Source of the DNA: Thiohalocapsa sp963704155
Lineage (GTDB): Bacteria; Pseudomonadota; Gammaproteobacteria; Chromatiales; Chromatiaceae
Assembly: GCA_963704155.1 (NCBI GenBank)
Contig: CAVPHF010000013.1
Span: 167,490 to 231,489, forward strand
Length of the DNA: 64,000 bases
Direction: 5' to 3'
The notes under the pieces were generated by a model. The model was not told where the DNA came from. It saw only the letters and a program-made list of their open reading frames with translations, and did not search any database. Made by a program: the position numbers and the translations under genes. Position 1 is the first letter of the stretch, and each line of letters begins with the position of its first letter. This document shows, piece after piece, positions 35,949-44,949 of the stretch.

Positions 35949-36644
35949 TCACGAGTCGCTGATCACGCCCACCTCCGGCGAGCGGTCGATCATGGGCACG
36001 AATGCCACGCCGAGGATGGTGCGGATCGCGACATCGCCGCGCTGGTCCTTCTCGACCAGCACCAAATCCTGCAAGCCGAAGGGTTCGCCAACCGGGATCG
36101 CCATGCGGCCGCCGGGGCGCAGCTGGTCGACCAAAGGCTGGGGAATGTAGGCCGCGGCCGCGGTGACGATGATGCCGTCATAGGGCGCGTATTCCGGCCA
36201 GCCCTGGTAACCGTTCGCGGTCCGCGTGACGACGTTCCGGTAGCCGAGCCGCGCCAGCCGCGCGGCCGCGGCGGCCCTCAGCGGCGGCACCAGGTCGATG
36301 CTGTAGACGGTGTCGCACAACAGCGACAGTATCGCCGTCTGGTACCCCGAGCCGGTGCCGATCTCCAGCACACGATGGTGCGGCTGCGGTGCGATGAGGT
36401 CGGTCATCAGGGCAACGATGTAAGGCTGCGAAATGGTCTGGCCGTGTCCGATCGGGAGCGGACGGTTGGCATAGGCCTCGCCCTGCATCTCCCCTGGGAC
36501 AAAGGCGTCGCGGGGCACCTCCGCCATTGCCTGCATGACGCGCGGGTCGAGCGCGTCTTTGCCGATCCTGTCCCGGGTCCATGCCACATCGGTGCGGATG
36601 TCGGCCAGCATCCGCGCGATGCCCTCGCTGTGCTGCGTATCCAT
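35949..36644 (-). CDS. pcm: Protein-L-isoaspartate O-methyltransferase, cytoplasmic
   Basis: 231 residues from the ATG at 36644, which has AGGAGGGG upstream and overlaps the ahcY stop (TGATG). PCMT family: YANRPLPIGHGQTISQP, SAM motif I LEIGTGSGYQTAILSLL, YDGIIVTAAAAYIP, and C-terminal LVLVEKDQRGDV. About half the residues match the exported copy beside it, so the two arose by duplication. Makes S-adenosylhomocysteine, which the upstream ahcY product removes. Confidence 0.93.
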   Translation of the reverse strand: MDTQHSEGIARMLADIRTDVAWTRDRIGKDALDPRVMQAMAEVPRDAFVPGEMQGEAYANRPLPIGHGQTISQPYIVALMTDLIAPQPHHRVLEIGTGSGYQTAILSLLCDTVYSIDLVPPLRAAAAARLARLGYRNVVTRTANGYQGWPEYAPYDGIIVTAAAAYIPQPLVDQLRPGGRMAIPVGEPFGLQDLVLVEKDQRGDVAIRTILGVAFVPMIDRSPEVGVISDS

Positions 36645-37906
36645 CAGACCGTCCCCTCCTGCCAAGATGCCAGGTACTGCTGTTGTTCTGCCGTGAGCCT
36701 ATCAATCCGGACACCCATCGCCGCGAGCTTCAGCCGCGCGACTTCCTGATCGATCGACCTAGGCACAGTATGGACCCCGGCTTCCAGAGGCGTCGTGCGA
36801 GTGGCCAGATGCACGGCGCACAGCACCTGGTTTGCAAAGCTCATGTCCATGACAGCGGATGGGTGGCCTTCCGCCGCGGCGAGGTTGACCAGGCGCCCCT
36901 CCGCCAGCAGGCGAAGCCGGCGGCCGTCGCGCAGGATGTACTCGACGACATGTTCACGTGGGTGATGCTTCTCCGTTGCCATCGCCTCGAGCGCGGGTAG
37001 GTTGATCTCGACGTTGAAGTGGCCGGAGTTGGCCAGCACGCAGCCGTCCTTTGCCGCATTCAGATGGACCTCGTCGACGACATGTTTGTCGCCGGTCGCC
37101 GTGACGATGAAATCCGACCGCGCGGCCGCTGCAACCAAGGGCATCACCTGGTAGCCGTCCATCAGGGCTTCGAGCGCGCGCACCGGCTCGACCTCCGCGA
37201 CCACCACCTGGGCGCCGTGTCCCTTGGCCCGGAGCGCAATGCCGCGGCCACACCAGCCATAACCGACCACGGTCAGGGTCTTGCCGGCGAGCAGGATATT
37301 GGTCGCGCGGATCAATCCGTCCAATGTGCTCTGGCCGGTCCCGTAGCGGTTGTCGAACAGATGCTTGGTCTCGGCATCATTGACCGCGATGATCGGGAAT
37401 CGGAGCTCGCCGGCGTCGGCCATGGCACGCAAACGGATCACCCCGGTGGTGGTTTCCTCGGTGCCGCCAAGCATGTCCGCGATCAGCCCGGTGCGTGACT
37501 TGTGGATCTCGCTGACCAGATCGGCGCCATCGTCCATCGTCAGCACGGGGCGATGATCGAGCGCCGCATTGATGTGTTGGTAATAGACCTGCGTAGACTC
37601 GCCTCGGATCGCGAACACCGGGATACCGTAGCGCCCGACGAGCGCCGCGGCGACGTCGTCCTGGGTGCTCAGCGGATTGCTGGCGCACAGCACCAGATCC
37701 GCGCCGGCGGCCTGCAGGGTGCGCATCAAGTTGGCGGTCTCGGTCGTGACGTGCAGGCAGGCCGAGAGGCGCAGACCTCGCAGCGGGCTGTCGTTGGCCA
37801 GCCGGTGCGCCAGCTGGCGCAATACCGGCATCTCCTGCCAGGCCCAGTCGATGCGCCGTACGCCCTGATCGGCGAGAGAGGGGTCGAGGATGTCGGAAGG
37901 CGTCAT
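36644..37906 (-). CDS. ahcY: Adenosylhomocysteinase, short type
   Basis: 420 residues from the ATG at 37906. Splits S-adenosylhomocysteine into adenosine and homocysteine, relieving product inhibition of methyltransferases. Motifs: SACLHVTTETANL, ASNPLSTQDDVAAAL, TMDDGADLVSEIH, GTEETTTGVIRLRAM, NAD site VVGYGWCGRGIALRAKG, GHFNVEIN. It lacks the ~40-residue insertion and the KPDHYRY-type C-terminus of most proteobacterial enzymes (about 465 residues), ending YLASWQEGTV as in archaeal and Thermotoga-type forms. First gene of the operon. Confidence 0.95.
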   Translation of the reverse strand: MTPSDILDPSLADQGVRRIDWAWQEMPVLRQLAHRLANDSPLRGLRLSACLHVTTETANLMRTLQAAGADLVLCASNPLSTQDDVAAALVGRYGIPVFAIRGESTQVYYQHINAALDHRPVLTMDDGADLVSEIHKSRTGLIADMLGGTEETTTGVIRLRAMADAGELRFPIIAVNDAETKHLFDNRYGTGQSTLDGLIRATNILLAGKTLTVVGYGWCGRGIALRAKGHGAQVVVAEVEPVRALEALMDGYQVMPLVAAAARSDFIVTATGDKHVVDEVHLNAAKDGCVLANSGHFNVEINLPALEAMATEKHHPREHVVEYILRDGRRLRLLAEGRLVNLAAAEGHPSAVMDMSFANQVLCAVHLATRTTPLEAGVHTVPRSIDQEVARLKLAAMGVRIDRLTAEQQQYLASWQEGTV

Positions 37907-38180
37907 GTCAGTAGCCTCCAGCGCCGTGTTCGATGGCGCGCCGCAGCAGCGCAATCCTAAGTAGAACGATAGCGCCAACCCGCGGATTGTGGGCCGAGAA
38001 TTCTGCTGGCGTTTGTTCTAGGTCAGCTGCGCTGGGATGGTTTGGCGGTCACGCTACCATCAGCCGCGTCGGGAGTGCCGCCTGGCGCGGCGGTCCTCAG
38101 TCCCTGAGGTGAGTTGCGATACTTCGACCACTCGCTAGTTGCCGGAATCACTCGCTCGTCCAGTGCGTGGCAATTGCCGG

Positions 38181-38606
38181 TCAGGCGGCAGCAGGTAGCC
38201 GGGAGGGTTCCTCGCCACGCGCCCGGAGTTCCTCGAAGGGATCGAGGCCGTTGCGTTTGCGGCCGGCGGCCTTGAGCCGATCGAGGTAGTCGAGCCACAG
38301 CGGTTGCCAGGCGCGACCGAGCTTGTAGAGGTATTGCCAGTCGTACAGGCCGGATTTGTGGCCGTCGTCGAAGACGATCTTGACCGCATAGCTGCCGATC
38401 TGCTGCAGATCGCTGATGTTCACATGCTCTTTGCCAACCTGGAGCTTGGCCTGGTCAGGGGTATGGCCGCGCACCTCCGCGGACGGCGAATACACCCGCA
38501 GGTACTCGCAGGGCAGCAGGAAATGTGCGCCGTCGTCGTAGGCGATCTCCAGCACGCGCGATTTCTGGTGCAGGTTGATTTCGGTGGGGAGAGGATTCTT
38601 GTCCAT
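38181..38606 (-). CDS. DUF971 family protein
   Basis: 141 residues. DUF971 domain: TEINLHQKSRVLEIAYDDGA, LPCEYLRVYSPSAEV, then SDLQQIGSYAVKIVFDDGH, GLYDWQYLYKLG. It matches the N-terminal domain of gamma-butyrobetaine hydroxylases and stand-alone proteins sometimes linked with Fe-S assembly. C-terminal extension (WLDYLDRLKAAGRKR..) is charged. Function not established. Confidence 0.9.
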   Translation of the reverse strand: MDKNPLPTEINLHQKSRVLEIAYDDGAHFLLPCEYLRVYSPSAEVRGHTPDQAKLQVGKEHVNISDLQQIGSYAVKIVFDDGHKSGLYDWQYLYKLGRAWQPLWLDYLDRLKAAGRKRNGLDPFEELRARGEEPSRLPAAA

Positions 38607-38715
38607 GTGCTGATGCGCCTGGCGACGGGGAAAGTGATTCGGAATGGGGTCGGAGATGCGGTCGCCGCGCGCGTTTGCAAAAGTCGCCCGCCGTCATGTG
38701 ACGACGGGGTTTGCG

Positions 38716-39765
38716 TTACCAGTTATCCGGCACGCCGGTCATCTCCGGCCAACCTGCCGTGTGCTGCTCGACCAGGCCCATCATCATGTCGATGTGGGCC
38801 GGGTCATCGTTCAGGCACGGGATAAAGTGATAGTCCTCGCCGCCGGCCTCCAGGAAGTAGCCGCGGTTCTCGACATCGATCTCCTCCAGCGTCTCCAGAC
38901 AGTCCGCGGAAAAGCCGGGGGAGATCACGTCGACGCTCTTGACGCCGTCGCTGCCCCAGAGCTTGAGCGTCTCGTCGGTATACGGCTGCAGCCATTCGTC
39001 GCGGCCGACCCGCGACTGGAACGACACCATCCAACGGTCCTCCGGCAGGCCGAGCTGATCGACGACCAGACGCGCGGTTTTGTGGCAGTGGCAGTGGTAG
39101 GGGTCGCCAGCCATGAAGTAGCGCTTCGGGATGCCGTGAAACGAGAACAACAGCCGTTCCGGCTCGCCGCGTTCGTCCCAGGCCCGGCGAATACTGGCGG
39201 TGACGGCGTTGATGTAGTCGAGATTGTCGTGATAGTGATTGATGAAGCGCAGCTCCGGCAGCCAGCGCCAGGTGCTGAGTTCGTCGGTCACGGCGTCGAA
39301 CACCGACGCGGTGGTGGTTCCGGAGTATTGCGGATACAGCGGCAGCACCAGCAGTCGGCGTACGTTGGCCTCTTTCATCCTGCCGAGCGCTTCGGCCACC
39401 GATGGATTACCGTAGCGCATGCCAAGCTCGACCCGGGCGCTCTTGCCGAAGCGTTGCGCCATGCGTTCCTGCAGGCCGGCGGCCTGGCGCCGAGCGACGT
39501 CGAGCAGCGGTGAGCCGCGCTCGGTCCAGACCGCCTGATAGGCGCGCGCCGAGCGGCTCGGGCGCACGCGCAGGATCACGCCGTGCAGGATCAACCACCA
39601 GAGCGGCCGTGAAATCTCGACCACGCGCGGGTCCTGCAGGAACTCGGCCAGATAACGACGCACGGCGGTCGGCGTCGGCGCATCCGGTGTTCCCAGATTG
39701 AGCAACAACACGCCGAGCGACTCAGGCGTTCCATGCTCGAAGCCGGGCACGTTCTTGTACTTCAT
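38716..39765 (-). CDS. hemH: Ferrochelatase
   Basis: 349 residues from the ATG at 39765 (a GTG at 39774 adds three). Inserts Fe2+ into protoporphyrin IX, the last step of haem synthesis. GVLLLNLGTPDAPTPTAVRR is the N-terminal signature, LFSFHGIPKRY carries the catalytic His, and CHCHKTARLV and SRVGRDEWLQPYTDETL follow; the Glu of the second metal site is in SPGFSADCLETLEE. Intact. Confidence 0.96.
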   Translation of the reverse strand: MKYKNVPGFEHGTPESLGVLLLNLGTPDAPTPTAVRRYLAEFLQDPRVVEISRPLWWLILHGVILRVRPSRSARAYQAVWTERGSPLLDVARRQAAGLQERMAQRFGKSARVELGMRYGNPSVAEALGRMKEANVRRLLVLPLYPQYSGTTTASVFDAVTDELSTWRWLPELRFINHYHDNLDYINAVTASIRRAWDERGEPERLLFSFHGIPKRYFMAGDPYHCHCHKTARLVVDQLGLPEDRWMVSFQSRVGRDEWLQPYTDETLKLWGSDGVKSVDVISPGFSADCLETLEEIDVENRGYFLEAGGEDYHFIPCLNDDPAHIDMMMGLVEQHTAGWPEMTGVPDNW

Positions 39766-39774
39766 TGTAAGCAC

Positions 39775-40217
39775 GCTTCAGGATTCCCCTGAGTTCTGTA
39801 TTGAGATTCTGACTGTGACGTGATGCGAACGCGCGTTTCAAGCAGGCAATTTGCCAATCGGCTGGTCTGCGCCGGGCGGACAGCGCCGCGCTGCGATTGC
39901 ACTGACGCCGTACACGCGTTGCCTACGCCGCAACGTTACCTCACCCGCGCTGACACTCGGCGTGAGCGCAGTGGTAAGGCGCCATTAGGTGAGACATCGC
40001 GAGCGCATGTCTGTTCGCATCGTGCTCCAACCCGGCGCGTACGCTGTCGTCGAGGTCGGGCGCCGTCCGCAGATATGGGGACAATCAGCGTAAATAATCG
40101 TCGACCAGCGCACGAATCGTCGCATCGGGCCATTCCTGACGCGGGCTGTAACAGCTCGGCAGGGTCGCGCCAGCAGGCTGCTGGCGGGCGCCGGCAGCCT
40201 GCTGGCGGGGCCGGTGG
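39775..40217. other. Intergenic region, no gene seen
   Basis: Short basic open frames only. Near the 3' end a GC-rich near-duplicate CTGCTGGCGGG occurs at 40179-40189 and 40200-40210, giving a tandem imperfect repeat after the hemerythrin gene. Confidence 0.5.
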
Positions 40218-40769
40218 TCATCCGTCCAACTCGCCTTTGAGGTGAGCGTAGAGGGCGCGGAAACGCTCGGGGTCGGCGTGACCGAAGACCGGGTCCTGCA
40301 CATTCGGTGCGCGCGCCTCGATCTCGGCCCAGTCCTCGTTGCTCAAGGCGTCGACCGCAATCGGGAAGGCCTCGTTGTCTTCCAGCCGCATGTGCTCTCG
40401 CAGGGTGGAAAGCAACTCGCGGCCTTGTTGCTCGACCTCTTCGCGGCTCAGCACCTCCTCATGCACGATTCCCTCCAGCGACTCGCGGAAGCGCCGATTC
40501 AGCTGCGTCAATGCCTCATGCTGGCGCATCAGGCGGCGTAGTACGTCGTGCCCTTGTTCGGGGTTCTCCAGCAGCCGCTCGAAGATCAGGTCCTCACTGG
40601 GATGGTGGACCTGATCCGAGTAGTCGGTCATGTATTCCATCAGTTCCGCCATCAGCTCGTAGTCGGGTTCTTCGCCTGCATGGAAGCGATCGAGCAGACC
40701 CTCCAGAAGCACCATAAGACGTGTCAGGCGGCGGTGGTCTTCGCCGAGTCGGTTCAGTAATGCACTCAT
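40218..40769 (-). CDS. Hemerythrin-domain protein
   Basis: 183 residues from the ATG at 40769, which has GAGGGG seven bases upstream (an in-frame ATG at 40832 adds an unrelated leader). Four-helix hemerythrin ligands: GEDHRRL, HHPSEDLIFE, RQHEALTQL, LREHMRLEDNEAF give the His/Glu set for a di-iron site. Similar proteins handle oxygen, NO or iron stress. No sensor domain attached. Confidence 0.9.
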   Translation of the reverse strand: MSALLNRLGEDHRRLTRLMVLLEGLLDRFHAGEEPDYELMAELMEYMTDYSDQVHHPSEDLIFERLLENPEQGHDVLRRLMRQHEALTQLNRRFRESLEGIVHEEVLSREEVEQQGRELLSTLREHMRLEDNEAFPIAVDALSNEDWAEIEARAPNVQDPVFGHADPERFRALYAHLKGELDG

Positions 40770-40839
40770 TCGGTCACCCCTCAGGCCCTGGAGGACGCGC
40801 GGGAATGCGCGCCCTTCGTTTACCTTCGTCATACGTTTG

Positions 40840-42637
40840 TCACACCAGCCCGACCATATGACAGCGTCGGCGCTGATTCAAACCGCGTCGCCTCCGCGTG
40901 CCGCTGGGCTTACTGCCGGCGGCACGCCGACGATGCGCTTCTAGCGCCCGCGCCAGCCCGCGCCAGACCAGTCCACGCGGCGGACTGCTGCCGTACAGCA
41001 CGTAGGTCAGCGCATGGGTATTCTGCAGCGTCCAGAGCATACTGGAGTGAGTGCCCGGCGGACCACAGAACAGCAAGCGGTCGCCGTCGCGCAGGCGATC
41101 GTCCAGCGGCGGCAGCAGCGTGCGCCCGTTCTCGCGCCGACGCAGCAGCGCAATGGCGGGCAACGGGCGGCCGCGGTCGCGCGGATCGCGCAACAGATCG
41201 CCAAGCGTCGGCGCGGCGCCCTGTCGTCGCAGCTGTACCAGCGCATAGGCATCCTCCTCGTCGATCCGCACCTCCCAGACCTCCGGCACTCGGTCGTAGA
41301 CGAGGGCGGCGACACGGCTTGCCAGCTGACAGGCCCAGGCGTCGTCTTCATAGCGCGCAAAATTGCTGAACTCGGTCAGCAGCGGTGTGCTGAGCAGTAC
41401 GCGGATACGGTTGGCGACAATGGAGCTGGGATGCATGCGGATGTTCGCGCCCACCGCATCGAACAACTCCCTGTTCATTAGATGATTTTCCCGCAACACC
41501 GTGAACAGTCCCGGATTCAATTCCAGGGCGGTCATGATGATGGACAGATTGTTGACATCATTGTCGGTGCCCGCGACGAGGCCGACGGCGCGATGGATAT
41601 CCGCCTGTTCCAAGGTCTCGGCCTCGGTGCCGCGCCCCTTGATCCAGGGGCCTGGCGGCTCGCCGGTGCGCTCGGGTCGCGCCTCGATCACCAGCAACTC
41701 GATGTCCTGATCCGCCAGATGCTCGTACAGCGCCTTTCCGAAGCGACCAAAGCCACAAATGATCCAAAGCCCGCGTGTGGGTGGGTAGATGGGCTCCGTC
41801 AGTTCGCTGCCGTGCATACCGCCCAACCAGTCGTAGAGCAGCGTCAGGCAAGGCGCCTGCAGCGCGGTCGCCAGATAGAGCGCGAAGATATCAAAGGGGT
41901 CGTAGATGTGATCGGTGCCGAAAGAGGCCATATTGGCCTCGACGTCGTGGGAGTCGGCGCGACAGATCACGGTGGCGCCCGGCTGCATCAATTTGGCCGC
42001 CAGTGATACCTTGAGGTTGACCTCGTTGGACGAGGTCAGCGCAAGCACGCCGGCGCAATACGGATTGCGCAGACCAGCCAGCAGCAGGTTCTCCGGGCGC
42101 CCGACGTCGGCCCGTAGCGTCGGCACGAACTCGCGCAGATTCTCCAGTTTGAGCAGGTCGACGCGCTCCGGATTGTTATCCAAAACCACCGCGCGCTGAC
42201 CCCGGTCGGTCGAGCGCGCGCACCAGCCCGCTGCCGGTCTGGCCGTAACCACAGACCAGATAAAAGCGCTCGCGAATGGCGGCAACGCGACCTGCGAAAC
42301 GCCGCTCTTCGATCGCTCGCTGCAAGGTCTTGTCCTGCAGCAGCGCGATCAGCGAACCGATGGAATAGAGCCAGACGATGACCGTGGCGTAGACGCAGAA
42401 CGTCACCCAGATGCGCTGCGCGCCGCTGAATTCGAGCGGAATCTCGCCAAAGCCGATGGTGGTCGCCATGAAGCTGACGAAGTAGAAGGCATGGAAGATA
42501 TCCATGTGCCACCGGTTGCCGTCGGCATCGATACCAGGGATCGAGACCATGCCGAGGATCGCGACCGCGTAGGTCACCACCAGCGCGAGCAGCGGCGCTC
42601 GCATGCGCCGGAACACCAGGAAGAAGATACTGTCCAT
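40840..42637 (-). pseudogene. Two-RCK potassium channel (TrkA-N), one frameshift
   Basis: About 598 residues when repaired. The N-terminal two-TM pore module (APLLALVVTYAVAILGMVSI; selectivity filter TIGFGEI; WVTFCVYATVIVWLYSIGSL) leads into the first Rossmann RCK domain (FYLVCGYGQTGSGLVRALD). A one-base shift near 42208 then moves to the frame with RGQRAVVLDNNPERVDLL, a second RCK (LWIICGFGRFGKALYEHLAD) and TrkA-C-like domains to the end. Downstream of, and probably in one unit with, the DUF6394 gene. Confidence 0.8.
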
Positions 42638-42673
42638 GCGTGGTGCCGGACTTGGATTGGAAAGGGTGCGCGC

Positions 42674-43057
42674 TCAGCGCCGCAACATGACCGTTTCGAT
42701 GATCAACAACACCACCGAAACCACGTTCGCCACCACCGCGCCGGCGGCGAGCGAGACGATGCTCGCGACGACACCGGGCGTCATGCCGACCTGAGTCCCG
42801 TGCACGGCAATGGTCCAGACGACCGTTGCGGCAACCAGTTGCAGCATCGCCACCAGACTGGTCGCCAGCAACACCGCGCCCATCTGCGTGCGGTCGCCAA
42901 GCTTGAGAATGGTTGCAATGGCGTTGACCAGGAACACCGCCAAGAACTCCCACACGTGATGATGCGCGGGGTCATCGACGTCGCCGAACACGAAACCGAA
43001 GTTCAGCGTCAAGGCCAGCAGGATGAAGAAACCGAAGACGACCTTTTCGGGATTCAC
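42674..43057 (-). CDS. Four-TM membrane protein, DUF6394-like
   Basis: 127 residues, four membrane helices (about 5-24, 36-52, 62-84, 98-123). The N-terminal VVFGFFILLALTLNFGFVFG, the DDPAHHHVWEFLAVFLVN block and the C-terminal IIETVMLRR fit DUF6394. His-rich loop (HHH) at about 33. Lies 36 bases before the potassium channel gene in the same direction, a pairing that suggests a channel accessory. Function unknown. Confidence 0.8.
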   Translation of the reverse strand: MNPEKVVFGFFILLALTLNFGFVFGDVDDPAHHHVWEFLAVFLVNAIATILKLGDRTQMGAVLLATSLVAMLQLVAATVVWTIAVHGTQVGMTPGVVASIVSLAAGAVVANVVSVVLLIIETVMLRR

Positions 43058-43407
43058 TGTTGTTGTCCTAGCAGTATTGGTGGTGCCAATTCTTTATCGA
43101 TACGCCAACTGTGTTCGGCGGCGCAGTGCTTGCCGAAAAATGGACAATGGGCCGAGGACCAAGGGCCAACGAAACGCGATCATGCGGCATGGCGGCCCTC
43201 GGCGCTTGGCCCTCGGCCCTGGCCCACTTTCAGCAACGCAAAGCTTTAGCAATGAGGCGCCGTATCGTTGTTGGTGTCAGGCATCGCCTCGTCCGGCACC
43301 ATTTAGGCGCATAATCCGCGTCTGAAATCCAAGTTGCAACCGTGCCGGGTGCAGCCGTCACCCGCGTGTGACCGGCGCTGGAATGCCAGACCATACAGGA
43401 GGTGAAC
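43058..43407. other. Divergent intergenic region
   Basis: Between the DUF6394 gene (leftward) and the hydrolase (rightward). Contains imperfect inverted repeats of GGGCCGAGG type (43147-43166 against 43206-43230). No gene seen. Confidence 0.5.
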
Positions 43408-44372
43408 ATGGAGACAATACACTCGACATCGCCGTCGAGGCCGGCCAAGCGCCTGGGAACGGCAGTGGTCCTGCCGGATGCCCTCGATGCGCCCCGCCGC
43501 GAACTCAGCAGCAAGCGCGCTTGGGCGCGTCGCCTATTACGCGAGCGTTCCGGCGCAAGCGCCGCAAACGCGCCCGCTGCTGCTGATCCACAGCATCAAC
43601 GCCGCGCCCAGCAGTTATGAGGTCCGGCCGATCTTCGACCATTTCCAAGGTCGGCGTCCGATCTATAGCCCAGACCTGCCGGGCTTCGGTCATTCCGAAC
43701 GCGGCGACCGGCATTACTCTCCGCAGCTTTACGCCGACACCATCAACGCCGCTGTTGAATCAGGTCATCGGCGAGCCCGCGGATGTGGTGGCGCTGTCCC
43801 TGAGCGCTGAATTCGCGGCCCGCGCCGCCATCGCCAATCCAGGCGCGTTCGCCTCCCTGGCGCTGATCTCGCCCACCGGATTCATGAATCGCGCGATGCC
43901 GTCGCCACGGATCGGCCGTCTCGCCCACGGCGCACTCACCGTGCCGCTCTGGGGGCAGGGCCTGTTCGATTTGGTTGCGTCCAAGCGCAGCATCCGCTAC
44001 TTCCTGAACCAGTCTTTCAACGACCGGGCACCGGAAGACCTGATCGACTACGCCTACGCAACCGCCCACCAGCCGGGTGCTCGCCACGCGCCGCTGACCT
44101 TCCTCTCCACGCAGCTGTTCACCCGCAATGCGTCGGACACCCTGTTTGCCAGGCTGCCCTCGCTGCCGGTGCTCGCCATCGCCGACCGCGACCCCTATGT
44201 CACGTTCGAGCGGCTGCCGCCGTTTGCCGATGCAAGGCCCAACTGGCATTTCGAGACGCTGGCGCCGAACAGCGGGCTGCCCCATTGGGAGCATCCGCAG
44301 GCGACCTGCGAGACCTTGTCGCGGTTTTGGGAGCGCAATTCGGCTTCGCAAAATCCGACGCGATGCGGATGA
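43408..44372 (+). pseudogene. Alpha/beta-fold hydrolase, two frameshifts
   Basis: ATG at 43408 with an excellent AGGAGGTGA site. N-terminus to about 43490 in one frame, then PLLLIHSINAAPSSYEVRPI and YSPDLPGFGHSERGDRHYSP in the second, then PADVVALSLSAEFAARAAIA to the end in the third. Shifts near 43490 and 43745. The nucleophile elbow is SLSAE rather than GxSxG, typical of a subgroup of these hydrolases. The His may be in SGLPHWEHP. About 320 residues if repaired. Confidence 0.75.
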
Positions 44373-44571
44373 TTCTTGTTCAACTGCGGACCAGCGCGAA
44401 AAGCGCGAAGATCTCGACCGACGACGTGTCGGCGTGAGATACTGCTCGTTGTCGCGTGTTTCGCGCATTGTCGTAGTTTGATTGCGTCAGCGGTGATGTT
44501 CATGTTGTTTCCGAAATGTCCGACAACAGACCCCGACGCGTACGCAGGGCTAACGGACTCTGCCCATTGGC

Positions 44572-44889
44572 TCAGTCGTCGCGCCCAGCCCCCCCAGGGT
44601 CGGCCCCAGCGTTGGTCCCAGTAGCAGGTCTGCTGCCTGGCCTGGTCGTGGAGCGTCCGAACAGTCGGGACACGCCGAAATAGAGCACGCCACCAATCAG
44701 CAGGACGGTCTCGGCGGCGACAAACCAGGCGAGGAACAGGAAGCCGACGTCGGCCCATTGCACGCGGCCGGTCGCGGCGTCGTTCAGTTCACCCTGGAAA
44801 TTGTGCAGAAAGCTGATCGCCGTCATCAGCAGCGCGATGATCAGCGACCAGGAGAACGACAGCATCAGCAGGGAGGGTTTTTGTTTCAT
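44572..44889 (-). CDS. Small two-TM protein
   Basis: 105 residues, helices about 8-28 (LSFSWSLIIALLMTAISFL) and 46-73 (VGFLFLAWFVAAETVLLIGG), then a disordered Gly/Pro/Thr tail. Follows the LeuA-like gene by 60 bases on the same strand. No family recognised. Confidence 0.6.
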   Translation of the reverse strand: MKQKPSLLMLSFSWSLIIALLMTAISFLHNFQGELNDAATGRVQWADVGFLFLAWFVAAETVLLIGGVLYFGVSRLFGRSTTRPGSRPATGTNAGADPGGAGRDD

Positions 44890-44949
44890 TGGGGTTGGAA
44901 GCTCGTTGCGGTGGCATATCGACGCGCGTCATTCCGCCGTCGGTCGGCG

